Part shown: positions 42,530 to 51,888 of the stretch, one piece after another
Layout: the number at the start of each line of letters is the position of its first letter
Numbering within the stretch: position 1 is the first letter of the stretch
NCBI RefSeq assembly: GCF_002385225.1
Contig: NZ_DGDC01000013.1
Coordinates: 1-64,000, forward strand
Reading direction: 5' to 3'
Length of the DNA: 64,000 bases
From: Psychrobacter sp. UBA3962
Lineage (GTDB): Bacteria > Pseudomonadota > Gammaproteobacteria > Pseudomonadales > Moraxellaceae
The notes under the pieces: model-generated
The model's input: the letters and a program-made list of their open reading frames with translations, nothing else
What the model was told of the DNA's origin: nothing
Databases searched by the model: none
Position numbers and translations under genes: made by a program

Positions 42530-45121
42530 ATGAGTAAATCCGATAAAGATTATGACAGTGATTTCGAGCAACTGGTTGATGACCAAATCGACAATGACCA
42601 AGTGGACAATGAAATACAGTCTACTGAAACTGAGGTTGCCCAAGATACTGACATAACTACAGATTTTGAGCCAACGGATGCGGCCCCAACTACTAAAGAC
42701 AAGGCACGCACTTTGCCGCTATTGGCTCTACGTGATGTGGTGGTCTATCCACACATGCAAATTGCTTTATTTGTGGGTCGTGAACCTTCAGTGAAGGCAA
42801 TTCATGCTGCTCAAGAGCATTTCGATGACATGGTCTTGGTCGTGGCACAAAAAGACTCGCTCAGCGAAGACATCGAGTTAGATAACCTATATCAGTATGG
42901 GACGGTGTGTCGTATCGTAAGCACTATGCCGCATGACAGCGATGAGAACTGCATCAAAGTCCTGATTGAAGGTGCCTATCGGGCCAAACTAGACAAAGTC
43001 ACGGATACAGGTGACATGTTGCATGGTGAGTTCACCCCGAGTGAGATCCACTTACCTATGGGTGAAGAACAGCAGAAGAATACTATTGAAGCTTTACGCA
43101 GCTTATTTTCGACCTATGCTGAGTCACGTCTGCGCAATAGTCGCGAACTGATTCGTGTCGCGGATCGCATTGAGGACTTGTTGGAGTTGGTATATTTCAT
43201 TGCCACTCGTGCCTCTCTGGATCTAGAAGATAAGCAGCTGTTACTAGAAAAAGATGACATAGCAGCCCACATTAATACTCTAACTGAGTATTTGGCGAAA
43301 CAGACTGCAGAACAATCTATTGAGCAAGAGATCCAAGAAGCAGTACGCCGTCAAATGGAGAATAACCAACGCGAGTACTTCTTAAATGAGAAGATGAAAG
43401 CCATTAAAAATGAGCTTTCTGAAATCAGCGATGGCTCTTTTGATAGCGAAGATGACCTGGAAGAATTAGAGGCCCGTTTAAAAGAAGCGGATTTACCAGA
43501 AGATGTGCGCAAAAAAGCTGAGCAAGAATTTAAAAAGCTGAAGATGATGCCACCAGCCTCAAGTGAATCTTCTGTGGTACGTAACTACATTGACTGGATT
43601 CTAGACACGCCCTGGAACAAAGCCAGCAAGGTTTCAATCAAGCTAGATAAGGCCGAAGAAGTATTAGATGCTGACCACTATGGTCTGCAAGATGTCAAAG
43701 ACCGTATCTTAGAATACTTAGCGGTGCAATCGCGTGTGAAAAAGTTGCGTGGCCCTATCTTATGTCTTGTGGGTCCTCCAGGGGTGGGTAAAACCTCTCT
43801 AGGGGAATCTATTGCCCGTGCTACCGGTCGTAAGTTCGTCCGTATGGCTTTAGGCGGCGTACGTGATGAAGCTGAGATTCGTGGTCACCGCCGTACTTAT
43901 ATCGGTGCGATGCCAGGTAAAATTGTACAGTCACTGGCCAAGGTTGAGGTGAAAAACCCGCTGTTCTTATTGGATGAGATTGATAAGATGGCGCAAGACT
44001 TCCGTGGCGACCCAGCTTCTGCGCTGCTTGAAGTACTAGACCCTTCACAGAACGATAAGTTTAATGACCACTATTTAGACTTGGATTTAGACCTATCCCA
44101 AGTGATGTTTATTTGTACTGCCAACAGCATGGACATTCCGCCTGCGCTGCTGGACCGTATGGAAGTAATTCGTCTACCGGGTTACACCGAAGATGAAAAA
44201 ATCAACATCGCTGAGAAGTACTTGGTGCCTAAGGCCATTAAGCAAAACGGGCTAAAAAACGATGAGATTGAAATTGTGCCGGAAGCTTTGCACAGTATCG
44301 TTCAGCGTTATACTCGTGAAGCCGGTGTGCGTAACCTTGAGCGCGAAGTGAATAAGATTTGCCGTAAAGTGGTCCGTGAGTCTATCGAGAAGTACGGAGT
44401 TAAGCCTTCTAAGAAGACTAAGATTGAGACCGTAGTAGTTGATGCAGACAACATTAGTGATTACCTTGGTGTGCATCAATACGACTATGGCTTAGCCGAG
44501 GAAGCTCCTGAAGTGGGACGCGTAACGGGTCTAGCTTGGACTAGCGTTGGTGGTGAGCTGTTAACCATCGAAGCCATTACCATGCCTGGCAAAGGAGAGT
44601 TTATTTATACCGGCTCTCTAGGCGATGTAATGAAAGAGTCTATCCGAGCTGCTATGAGCGTGGTTCGTGCTCGTGGTGAACTGCTAGGTATCGATTACGA
44701 AACCTTTAAGTCCAAAGATGTGCACGTGCATATGCCTGAAGGGGCGACGCCTAAAGATGGCCCGTCAGCAGGTATTGCACTAACCACAGCGCTTGTGTCT
44801 GCGATGACAGGTATCGCTATTCGCTCTGATATTGCTATGACAGGCGAAGTAACACTGCGCGGTAAGGTTCTACGTATTGGGGGTCTAAAAGAGAAGCTGC
44901 TAGCCGCACATCGTGGGGGTATTAAGCACGTATTGATTCCAGCCTCCAATGAACGTGATCTGGTAGAAATTCCCGATAACGTGAAGGAAGGGCTAGTCAT
45001 TCAGCCAGTATCTACTATTGATGAGGTGTTGGAAGTGGCGTTGGTTAAAGCACCTGACCCGCTGAAGCCTACCAAAGTTGCCGTAGACACTACTAAATCT
45101 ACCAAAGCTTTACGGAGTTAG
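42530..45121 (+). CDS. lon: ATP-dependent protease La (Lon)
   Basis: 863 residues. The N-terminal substrate domain starts at LPLLALRDVVVYPHMQIALFV after a 60-residue acidic leader that E. coli Lon lacks. The AAA+ domain has GPPGVGKTSLGES near residue 414 and LFLLDEIDKMAQDF. The protease domain has the catalytic Ser in PKDGPSAGIALTTAL near residue 745 and the Lys in KEKLLAAHRGGIKHVLIP. Lon degrades damaged and regulatory proteins in the cytoplasm. A candidate sigma-32 promoter lies upstream and a terminator downstream. Confidence 0.97.
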   Translation: MSKSDKDYDSDFEQLVDDQIDNDQVDNEIQSTETEVAQDTDITTDFEPTDAAPTTKDKARTLPLLALRDVVVYPHMQIALFVGREPSVKAIHAAQEHFDDMVLVVAQKDSLSEDIELDNLYQYGTVCRIVSTMPHDSDENCIKVLIEGAYRAKLDKVTDTGDMLHGEFTPSEIHLPMGEEQQKNTIEALRSLFSTYAESRLRNSRELIRVADRIEDLLELVYFIATRASLDLEDKQLLLEKDDIAAHINTLTEYLAKQTAEQSIEQEIQEAVRRQMENNQREYFLNEKMKAIKNELSEISDGSFDSEDDLEELEARLKEADLPEDVRKKAEQEFKKLKMMPPASSESSVVRNYIDWILDTPWNKASKVSIKLDKAEEVLDADHYGLQDVKDRILEYLAVQSRVKKLRGPILCLVGPPGVGKTSLGESIARATGRKFVRMALGGVRDEAEIRGHRRTYIGAMPGKIVQSLAKVEVKNPLFLLDEIDKMAQDFRGDPASALLEVLDPSQNDKFNDHYLDLDLDLSQVMFICTANSMDIPPALLDRMEVIRLPGYTEDEKINIAEKYLVPKAIKQNGLKNDEIEIVPEALHSIVQRYTREAGVRNLEREVNKICRKVVRESIEKYGVKPSKKTKIETVVVDADNISDYLGVHQYDYGLAEEAPEVGRVTGLAWTSVGGELLTIEAITMPGKGEFIYTGSLGDVMKESIRAAMSVVRARGELLGIDYETFKSKDVHVHMPEGATPKDGPSAGIALTTALVSAMTGIAIRSDIAMTGEVTLRGKVLRIGGLKEKLLAAHRGGIKHVLIPASNERDLVEIPDNVKEGLVIQPVSTIDEVLEVALVKAPDPLKPTKVAVDTTKSTKALRS

Positions 45122-45156
45122 TTACAGCGCTAATTAGGTTTACAGTTTTTTATTCG

Positions 45157-45188
45157 AAAAAGCCGCTTTTTATAAGCGGCTTTTTTTA
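45157..45188 (+). terminator. Intrinsic terminator of lon
   Basis: AAAAAGCCGCTT and AAGCGGCTTTTTTT form a stem around TTTAT, with a T7 tail. Confidence 0.88.
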
Positions 45189-45430
45189 TATTGTTTATAT
45201 TATATTTGAGCGTATTTAAACAAAAGGCCTTATGAGTGTATTTACATTTTATAACGTATTGCAACGTTTCCGCTAAAGGTTTTACCTCTGCTATCGCTAT
45301 AATTAAAAGGCTAGCTAAACAGTATTCACCATAAATAAATAATATTTACCATGAATTTGTATCAATAATTAAAGCTAGTTTATAAAAAATAAGCTTGAAA
45401 CAACTCAAATAATTAACAACTTCCAAAAGC

Positions 45431-45459
45431 TTATTAAAGGCTATAAATAACAATATAAT
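45431..45459 (+). promoter_or_regulatory. Candidate sigma-70 promoter of sodC
   Basis: A perfect TATAAT at 45454-45459, with TTATTA 17 bases upstream as a weak -35 box. It lies 22 bases before the sodC ATG, which itself has TAGGAG as ribosome site. The rest of the 290-base gap after lon holds nothing I can identify. Confidence 0.4.
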
Positions 45460-45480
45460 TTAAAATAGGAGTATTTATTA

Positions 45481-46032
45481 ATGAAAAAATTATTTACCAC
45501 CTCAGCGATTTTAGCCTCAGCACTGGCCTTATCGGCTTGTCAAACTACACCTACTAAAGGCGATCTTCCTGCCGAAGTACAGCCTGTTCTGCAAGCTCAA
45601 ATGCAGACGGTAGATGTGAGTCAAGCGCATCTTGGCAAAATGTACTTGCGTCCCGTACAAGGTGGCGTCCAAGTATTTGGTGAATTAACAGCCTTAAATC
45701 CTGGCTCTACCTATGCTATCCATATTCATGAAAATGGGACTTGTGCCAATAAAGGTCAAGATGCAGGCGGTCATTTTAACCCCTTAAATAAACCACATGG
45801 TCATCCTAGCAGTATGGACAGCCATGCAGGTGACCTACCCAACATCACAGCTGATGCCAATGGTGTGGCGAGAATGAACTTTGTGCGTAAAGATATTTCA
45901 GTAGATCCACGCGTGGCTAACACAGTTCATAACCGTGCCTTTATCATCCACGCTGGTGCCGATGACTATACTAGCCAGCCTGCTGGTAACTCTGGTGATC
46001 GTATGGCATGTGGTGTGATCGAAGCTTATTAA
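45481..46032 (+). CDS. sodC: Cu/Zn superoxide dismutase lipoprotein
   Basis: 183 residues. The signal ends in the lipobox LSAC (Cys20), so the enzyme is anchored as a lipoprotein in the periplasm. Metal-site residues are visible in YAIHIHENGTC, GGHFNPLNKPHG, HAGDLPNI and FIIHAGADDY, and the conserved Cys pair is in GTC and ACGVI. It converts superoxide to hydrogen peroxide and oxygen and protects the envelope. A terminator follows. Confidence 0.93.
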   Translation: MKKLFTTSAILASALALSACQTTPTKGDLPAEVQPVLQAQMQTVDVSQAHLGKMYLRPVQGGVQVFGELTALNPGSTYAIHIHENGTCANKGQDAGGHFNPLNKPHGHPSSMDSHAGDLPNITADANGVARMNFVRKDISVDPRVANTVHNRAFIIHAGADDYTSQPAGNSGDRMACGVIEAY

Positions 46033-46131
46033 TCTGATATCTCTAAAGAGATGATATCTGATTTTATTTAAATAAAGGTTTCGATATCACTAGTTTAGAT
46101 TAGTTTTTTGAGCATTCAACGCTCTATATTT

Positions 46132-46167
46132 AACGTCAGTTTCTATATTAGAAGCTGGCGTTTTTTA
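46132..46167 (+). terminator. Probable intrinsic terminator after sodC
   Basis: AACGTCAGTTTCTA and TTAGAAGCTGGCGTT form a stem with two G-T pairs, followed by TTTTTTATC. It is 100 bases after the stop. Confidence 0.72.
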
Positions 46168-46209
46168 TCTTCAATACAATAGTTAATAATGATACCTATA
46201 CCCATCATC

Positions 46210-46234
46210 TTATACGACAAGTAGTGTCGTATAA
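46210..46234. promoter_or_regulatory. 25-bp perfect palindrome upstream of recA
   Basis: TTATACGACA, loop AGTAG, TGTCGTATAA. The 10-bp arms are perfect. It is 275 bases before the recA ATG and after the sodC terminator, with no T-run. It may be an operator. No LexA box of the CTGT-N8-ACAG type was seen in this 476-base gap, consistent with Moraxellaceae lacking canonical LexA. The rest of the gap is AT-rich with no gene that I can support. Confidence 0.45.
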
Positions 46235-46508
46235 CCGCTTTAAACCTCTATTAAGTTGATGACAATTTGCTATACTTACCGTATAGGATCCACTGTTATT
46301 ATGATGCATTGCATAAAAGACTAAAGCCGACCCTTTATTAAAAATACACAACAAATTCTAATATATTTTATTAGTGATACTAAATTATAATTTAGTCTTT
46401 ATAATAACGGTGTGATTCACTAATCCTTCACTCTAAACCAAAAACTATTCTTATTTAAAACTCCAATCTTTTAACCAAATTATTTATTACTTATATTAGG
46501 ACATCATT

Positions 46509-47561
46509 ATGGATGACAACAAAGCCAAAGCGTTAAAAGCTGCCTTAGGCCAAATCGAAAAGCAATTTGGTAAAAACACCATCATGCATTTGGGCGATAA
46601 CTCAGCCACGCTAGATGTAGACGTGGTTTCTACCGGTTCATTAGGCTTAGACATTGCTTTAGGTATCGGCGGCTTACCAAAAGGTCGTATCATTGAGATT
46701 TATGGTCCAGAGAGCTCGGGTAAAACCACCCTTACCCTACAAGCCATCGCTGAATGTCAAAAACAAGGCGGCACTTGTGCCTTTATCGATGCTGAGCATG
46801 CCTTAGACCCTATTTATGCCCGTAAATTAGGTGTGAATACTGACGACTTGCTTGTTTCTCAACCTGATAACGGTGAGCAAGCACTTGAGATTACCGACAT
46901 GTTGGTGCGCTCTGGAGCACTAGATATGATTGTTATTGACTCGGTCGCCGCCCTTACTCCACGCGCTGAAATTGAAGGCGAGATGGGGGATAGCCACATG
47001 GGTCTGCAAGCACGTTTGATGAGTCAGGCGCTGCGTAAAATCACCGGTAATGCCAAGCGTTCAAACTGTATGGTTATCTTCATTAACCAGATTCGTATGA
47101 AAATTGGCGTTATGTTTGGCTCACCTGAAACCACTACTGGTGGTAACGCCCTTAAATTCTACGCTTCAGTTCGCTTAGACATTCGCCGTATTGGTGCCGT
47201 GAAAAGTGGTGATGAAATCATTGGTAACCAGACCCGTGTGAAAGTGATCAAGAACAAAATGGCACCACCGTTCCGTCAAGCTGAGTTCGAAATCACTTAT
47301 GGCGAAGGTACCAACCATTTGGCCGAAGTTATCGACTTAGGCGTAGAAATTGGCGTGGTTGGTAAAGCTGGTGCCTGGTACAGCTATGGCGATGAGAAAA
47401 TTGGTCAAGGTAAAGCCAACTCAGTATTGTTCTTAAAAGACAACCCCGCCATTGCAGAAGAAATTGAGGCAAAAATCCGTGCTGAGAAGCTGGCTGTAGA
47501 ACCTGAGAAAGGCAAAGAGACTGCCAACGATGCTGAAGTAGCTGAACCTGAAGTCGAATAA
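46509..47561 (+). CDS. recA: Recombinase RecA
   Basis: 350 residues. Walker A is GPESSGKTTL at residues 66-75; MIVIDSVAALTP, LMSQALRKITG and the L2 region MFGSPETTTGGNALKFYASVR follow. It binds single-stranded DNA, drives strand exchange and promotes cleavage of LexA-like repressors. The acidic tail ends EVAEPEVE. recX follows 33 bases downstream, the common order. Confidence 0.98.
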   Translation: MDDNKAKALKAALGQIEKQFGKNTIMHLGDNSATLDVDVVSTGSLGLDIALGIGGLPKGRIIEIYGPESSGKTTLTLQAIAECQKQGGTCAFIDAEHALDPIYARKLGVNTDDLLVSQPDNGEQALEITDMLVRSGALDMIVIDSVAALTPRAEIEGEMGDSHMGLQARLMSQALRKITGNAKRSNCMVIFINQIRMKIGVMFGSPETTTGGNALKFYASVRLDIRRIGAVKSGDEIIGNQTRVKVIKNKMAPPFRQAEFEITYGEGTNHLAEVIDLGVEIGVVGKAGAWYSYGDEKIGQGKANSVLFLKDNPAIAEEIEAKIRAEKLAVEPEKGKETANDAEVAEPEVE

Positions 47562-47594
47562 CCTTCATCTAAACATAACTCGCTTAGATATAAA

Positions 47595-48746
47595 ATGCAG
47601 ATTAAAACTTTAGCCCAAATTTTGGCAGAGAACGAGAAGGGAGAGAAAACCTCCTCTAGCAATCAGTCAAAATCTGGGCAAGTAAAGTCAAAAAGCACCT
47701 CTACTCAAACCGTATCACGGGCACAGACCTCCTCTGCCCGTGATTTTTATGTGTCTAAATCTCAGGACAATAAGTCTTCATACCCTATAACATCAAACTC
47801 TAAGAAAGCGTACTCTAAAAAATCAAACTCGAGACAAAGTGATGCGGATTTCACACCTAAGCTAGACGGCTCCCCTGCTGTTTCTTCCTTATTCGAGGAC
47901 ACAGCAGATAAGCAAACCGCTCGACCCAAAAAGCGTAAGAAAAAAAGTTTCCACCCCGCCTCCCCTTATCAGCCCAAAACCAAACTGATTGAGCCGGTCA
48001 AAGAAGTCAATCCCAATAGTATTAAAAGCTTGTTAGCCCAGGTCAAAGCTGAGGCTGAACAGCAAGAGCAAACCGATTCTCTATTGGCTGATACATCAGC
48101 TACTGCATCAACACAGACTTATAGCCAAGTTGAAACCGATAACTCAGGCATAGATAACCTGCCGGCAGCACTTAAAGCTTATCTAAAAACGCCTGAGCAG
48201 CGTCAAGCTGAAAAAGAGGAAATCAAAGCCAATAGCCGTCTGCGTTGGTTGGCTTTTTATTATCTTTCTCGGCGTGAGCATTCCGCTGGGGAGCTGCGTC
48301 AGAAGCTACTCGATAAAGAGCAAGACCCCGATAAAATTGAGGAGCTACTGCAAGAGTTTGCTGAAAAAGGCTATCAAAGTGACCATCGTACTGCGCTAAT
48401 GCTCATTCGTGAAGGCATCCGCAAAGGCCGGGGCCGCTTACGCATTAAAAATGATTTTTATAAACGTAAAGTCGAAGTGCCGGCTAATATCGATGAGCTG
48501 ATTGACATGGCGATGGAGGACAACGAAGAGTTTGTCGATGTCCTGTCTGACCATGAGTTAGTCGATGGTGTGGATTGGTTACGTCTGGCCGTTGAGGCTC
48601 GGGTCAAAAAGTATGGAAGCCAGATTCCCTCCAATCAAAAAATTAAAGCCCGCCAGCTACGATTTTTGCAGTATCGCGGCTTTAAACCCGACATTTGCTT
48701 CCAAGCCATTACCCATAATTTAGAGAGCCTGGAAGATCGCTTTTAG
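47595..48746 (+). CDS. recX: Regulatory protein RecX with long N-terminal extension
   Basis: 383 residues, more than twice the usual 150-170. The RecX domain begins only near residue 215: LRWLAFYYLSRREHSAGELRQ, KLLDKEQDPDKIEELLQEF, GRGRLRIKNDFYKRKV and a final three-helix repeat ending ITHNLESLEDRF. RecX inhibits RecA filaments. The first 210 residues are Ser/Lys/Gln-rich and look disordered (SSSNQSKSGQVKSKSTSTQT). The ATG at 47595 gives the longest form; internal starts exist, but the extension is in continuous frame. It is downstream of recA, likely in one operon. Confidence 0.88.
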   Translation: MQIKTLAQILAENEKGEKTSSSNQSKSGQVKSKSTSTQTVSRAQTSSARDFYVSKSQDNKSSYPITSNSKKAYSKKSNSRQSDADFTPKLDGSPAVSSLFEDTADKQTARPKKRKKKSFHPASPYQPKTKLIEPVKEVNPNSIKSLLAQVKAEAEQQEQTDSLLADTSATASTQTYSQVETDNSGIDNLPAALKAYLKTPEQRQAEKEEIKANSRLRWLAFYYLSRREHSAGELRQKLLDKEQDPDKIEELLQEFAEKGYQSDHRTALMLIREGIRKGRGRLRIKNDFYKRKVEVPANIDELIDMAMEDNEEFVDVLSDHELVDGVDWLRLAVEARVKKYGSQIPSNQKIKARQLRFLQYRGFKPDICFQAITHNLESLEDRF

Positions 48747-48791
48747 GGTGTGGTTTGGCTAATTAATAGCGTTCAGATGATAACCACCCGT

Positions 48792-49331
48792 TTATACCAC
48801 TTTTTCTAGTCCAAGCGGCTCTAAGCCACCCAGTTTCGGCTCACCATTCTTACCATTCTCCGGAAACGGCAAACGCTCCCCGTTCAACTGATACCCTCGG
48901 CGTTGGTAATAAGCCAATAACTCTGGACGCTGACTTAGGATGCTCATGGTTAAACGGGTTTTATGAGGATTATCATCCGCGTTTAGATGACGCCCTGCAA
49001 AGGTTTCTGCCGCTTGTAAAATCTCATTGCCCACGCCTAAGCCTTGTAAACTAGGATGGACCGCAAACATACCAATATAGGCGGTGTTTTGTTCTGCTTT
49101 GATGTCCACAGCAATACAGCCTAAAATCTTGCCGGTCTCATTGCCCTCATTGACTTCAGGGAACACAAATAAATAATGGCGTGGTGCATTGATAACTGCT
49201 TCAATTTCTTGCGCCGTAGTACGAATACCCCCGACCAAATTGGCTTCGTTGGTCCAGCCCACATCTTCGCGATAGCATTGATTTAACAAGCTAAGTAAGG
49301 AGTCGACATCCTCAAGGGCAGCTTGACGCAA
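48792..49331 (-). CDS. GNAT acetyltransferase with probable 5' frameshift
   Basis: 179 residues in the open frame. The GNAT core is seen in RQAALEDVDSLLSLLNQCYRE, AYIGMFAVHPSLQGLGVGNEIL (acetyl-CoA loop Q-x-x-G-x-G) and RLTMSILSQRPELLAYYQRRGY. Substrate unknown. The frame begins at a TTG without a ribosome site. A well-placed GGAG (49376-49379) instead precedes an ATG at 49366 in another frame, which would join this frame if the T6 tract at 49330-49335 had seven T residues. Either the gene is phase-shifted or broken, or the base call is short by one. Confidence 0.75.
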   Translation of the reverse strand: MRQAALEDVDSLLSLLNQCYREDVGWTNEANLVGGIRTTAQEIEAVINAPRHYLFVFPEVNEGNETGKILGCIAVDIKAEQNTAYIGMFAVHPSLQGLGVGNEILQAAETFAGRHLNADDNPHKTRLTMSILSQRPELLAYYQRRGYQLNGERLPFPENGKNGEPKLGGLEPLGLEKVV

Positions 49332-49504
49332 AAAACATTGGGTCGGGACATATTGGGTTTAGACATAGTGGTATACTCCACGAGCTAGAGGTAAACAGTT
49401 TAAGATTATTAAAGCAGAAACTGAGCCTATTAGTAAACCTCTTAAGCCCTACATAAGCCATACCAATACACTGTTTTTAAATTTTTTTATTTTCTGAGCT
49501 TATT

Positions 49505-50662
49505 ATGACATCAGCCACCGCCCAAACACCTATTAGTCCCGAACAAATCACCCAATTAACTGACTCTCGCCAATGGGCACAGCCTACCCCTGCCCCTATT
49601 TGTAGCGCCCGTTTTAAGCAAGCTGCTGCAGATTTTCAAGTTGACGAATTGTTAGAAGTTGAGCTGTCAGGTGCAGGTGAGCATTTATGGCTATTGATTA
49701 AAAAGAGCGGTATGAACACCAGCTTTGTGGCTGTACAATTGGCCAAATGGGCCAAAATCCCTAGCCGTGATGTTGGCTACTCAGGGCTAAAAGATCGTCA
49801 AGCAGTAACGACGCAGTGGTTTAGTTTGCGAATCCCCAAAGGTGAGTTGCCAGAATCGAGATTTGATGACTTTATTACAGCTAATCTAAACTCTGAATCT
49901 GAGTCAGTGCAAGTACTTAAAAAAGCTTGGCACAGCAAAAAACTTAATCGTGGTACTCATAAGGCCAATAAGTTTGTCATCCGCTTAACCGATATTGAAC
50001 TAAATCCTAAAGTCGCCGCAACAACTGCTAAAGCTGATGAAATATTAACCGTTATTAGTAAAGCAGGCGTGCCCAATTATTTTGGTGAACAGCGTTTTGG
50101 CCGCCAAGGCAACAACATTGCTAGTGTTTTAGAATGGTTTGAACAAGGCACCATAAATGGCCGCAAACCGCACCCAAAAAAGAGCCGTGATTTGCAGTCG
50201 CTACTGTTATCCTCCGCTCGCAGCGCCATTTTTAATCAGATAGTCTCAACTCGAGTTGAGCAAAATTGTTGGGATAAAGCGCTTGAAGGGGATGTTTTTA
50301 ACTTAAACGGTTCAGGATCGGTGTTTAGCGTTGAGCAAATAGATCAGGAAATACAACAGCGCCTTGCCAGCGGGGATATTCACCCGACCGCACCGTTATG
50401 GGGTATAAAAAATGACAAAGTTGGCGGAGCTGCCAAAGCATTGGAACAACAGGTGGTAGCACAGAATACCATCTTACAAAGACTAGCTCAGGGGCTTGAG
50501 AAAAAAGAGCTTAAAACCATGCGCCGTGCCACACGCTTACCAGTTAACGACTTAAGCTGGACTTGGCCTGATGAGCAAAGCTTGATACTACAATTTACCT
50601 TGCCAACAGGGACATTTGCTACCAGTGTTTTGGCAAGCTTAGTAACGGATTTAACTCAGTAA
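49505..50662 (+). CDS. truD: tRNA pseudouridine(13) synthase
   Basis: 385 residues. GYSGLKDRQAVTTQWFSL near residue 100 holds the catalytic Asp; FVIRLTDIE, PNYFGEQRFGRQGNN and the C-terminal RRATRLPVNDLSW are further TruD blocks. It isomerises uridine 13 of tRNA(Glu). The end overlaps the convergent gene at 50651 by 12 bases. Confidence 0.95.
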   Translation: MTSATAQTPISPEQITQLTDSRQWAQPTPAPICSARFKQAAADFQVDELLEVELSGAGEHLWLLIKKSGMNTSFVAVQLAKWAKIPSRDVGYSGLKDRQAVTTQWFSLRIPKGELPESRFDDFITANLNSESESVQVLKKAWHSKKLNRGTHKANKFVIRLTDIELNPKVAATTAKADEILTVISKAGVPNYFGEQRFGRQGNNIASVLEWFEQGTINGRKPHPKKSRDLQSLLLSSARSAIFNQIVSTRVEQNCWDKALEGDVFNLNGSGSVFSVEQIDQEIQQRLASGDIHPTAPLWGIKNDKVGGAAKALEQQVVAQNTILQRLAQGLEKKELKTMRRATRLPVNDLSWTWPDEQSLILQFTLPTGTFATSVLASLVTDLTQ

Positions 50663-51583
50663 CCCTTCGAGAACTAAAGTTTGACCTTCCGCCAGACTTG
50701 GCACATCGCCAAGTTTGCGCCAAGGCATACTGCTACCATGAAAGTCACTGCCCGTCGACACTTGTAGTCCATGCTCAGCAATACTGCGATCGACCATACG
50801 CCGAGTGCTTAGGGGTTCGTCATTATTGGGTAACTCACAGCCATCACCGCCAAATTGAGCAAACTCAGCAATTAGCTTGCGCACTCGGGTCGCCGATAGA
50901 TTATAACGGGTTGGATGTGCCAATACTGCTTTACCACCACAGCGATGGATAAGATTAATGGTCTCTTGCATACTTAGCGTCTCGATAGGTACATAAGCGG
51001 CTTTATTATCGGCCAAATACTTATCAAAAGCTTTTTGCATGGTCGGCACAATCTCTTGCTCTAATAAAACTTTAGCAATATGGGCGCGACCTACCGCATC
51101 TGCATTACCGTCTGCTTTTACCAGTACCGCTTGCCACATCTCATCGAAATCATGACCCGTTAGCTCCGCCATTTTTTCGACAATCATCCGGCCGCGATTA
51201 CCACGACTGACTTGAATGTGGGTCAAAGTTTCATTCATTTCGGTAAAGTCTGTAAACCCCAAACCTAGCACATGAATAATTTTGTCCTTGGCTTTATTTT
51301 TGCCATAGCCACCGGTAAGCGTGTGCTGACAACTGATCTCTACCCCATTAATTAAAGTGATACCTAACTCTTCGGCCACCGCCTTGGCTTCTGGAATACC
51401 AGCTAAGGTATCGTGATCGGTTAAGGCAAAAATATCGATATTAGCCTCATGTGCTTTCTGTAAAAGCTGAGTTGGGGTATTACTACCATCGGAGCAGGTG
51501 CTGTGACTGTGTAAATCGATGCGTTTGTAACACAAGGATTGGGCGTTTTGGGTTGAAGTTATTTGTGTAAGGCTATGCGGCAT
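50651..51583 (-). CDS. rnm: PHP-domain exonuclease, RNase AM (YciV) family
   Basis: 310 residues. The PHP metal-binding motifs are DLHSHSTCSDGSNTP, ALTDHDTLAG, INGVEISC and, near the end, STGSDFHGS; GGKAVLAHPTRY gives the middle His. This is the YciV/TrpH group, whose E. coli member is the 5'-3' exonuclease RNase AM that trims 23S/16S/5S rRNA 5' ends; 3',5'-bisphosphate hydrolysis has also been shown for relatives. The 3' end overlaps truD. Confidence 0.86.
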   Translation of the reverse strand: MPHSLTQITSTQNAQSLCYKRIDLHSHSTCSDGSNTPTQLLQKAHEANIDIFALTDHDTLAGIPEAKAVAEELGITLINGVEISCQHTLTGGYGKNKAKDKIIHVLGLGFTDFTEMNETLTHIQVSRGNRGRMIVEKMAELTGHDFDEMWQAVLVKADGNADAVGRAHIAKVLLEQEIVPTMQKAFDKYLADNKAAYVPIETLSMQETINLIHRCGGKAVLAHPTRYNLSATRVRKLIAEFAQFGGDGCELPNNDEPLSTRRMVDRSIAEHGLQVSTGSDFHGSSMPWRKLGDVPSLAEGQTLVLEGLLS

Positions 51584-51888
51584 ATTTTTATCTTTATAAT
51601 TTGTTGTCTATAATTTGGTCTTTATAACAAGAAGATTGTCTCACCAATATTGTAACGGTTATTACCTGCTATTTGTCGATATATTTCCAGACATTTTTTA
51701 GCTAATTTTTACAGTGATATTCAGATTATAGGGCTTAAACGATTGCTTTGAGTCGGGTAAATAGAAGAGATACCCGCTTAAATTTAAAGCTTCAATATAG
51801 CGCCAATGCTTTTTTTTATGGGGAATGGCGTGTAAACTATCGCCACAAGTTATCTCTCTTATTCTGTTAATTTATTATTGTGACTTCT
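51584..51888. other. Intergenic region between rnm and yciB
   Basis: 305 AT-rich bases between divergent genes. There is a short inverted repeat CGGGTA / TACCCG at 51754-51759 and 51771-51776, too small to interpret. No gene supported. Confidence 0.5.

Noticed and set aside
46270..46508. LexA box for recA
   Set aside because: No CTGT-N8-ACAG-type sequence is present.
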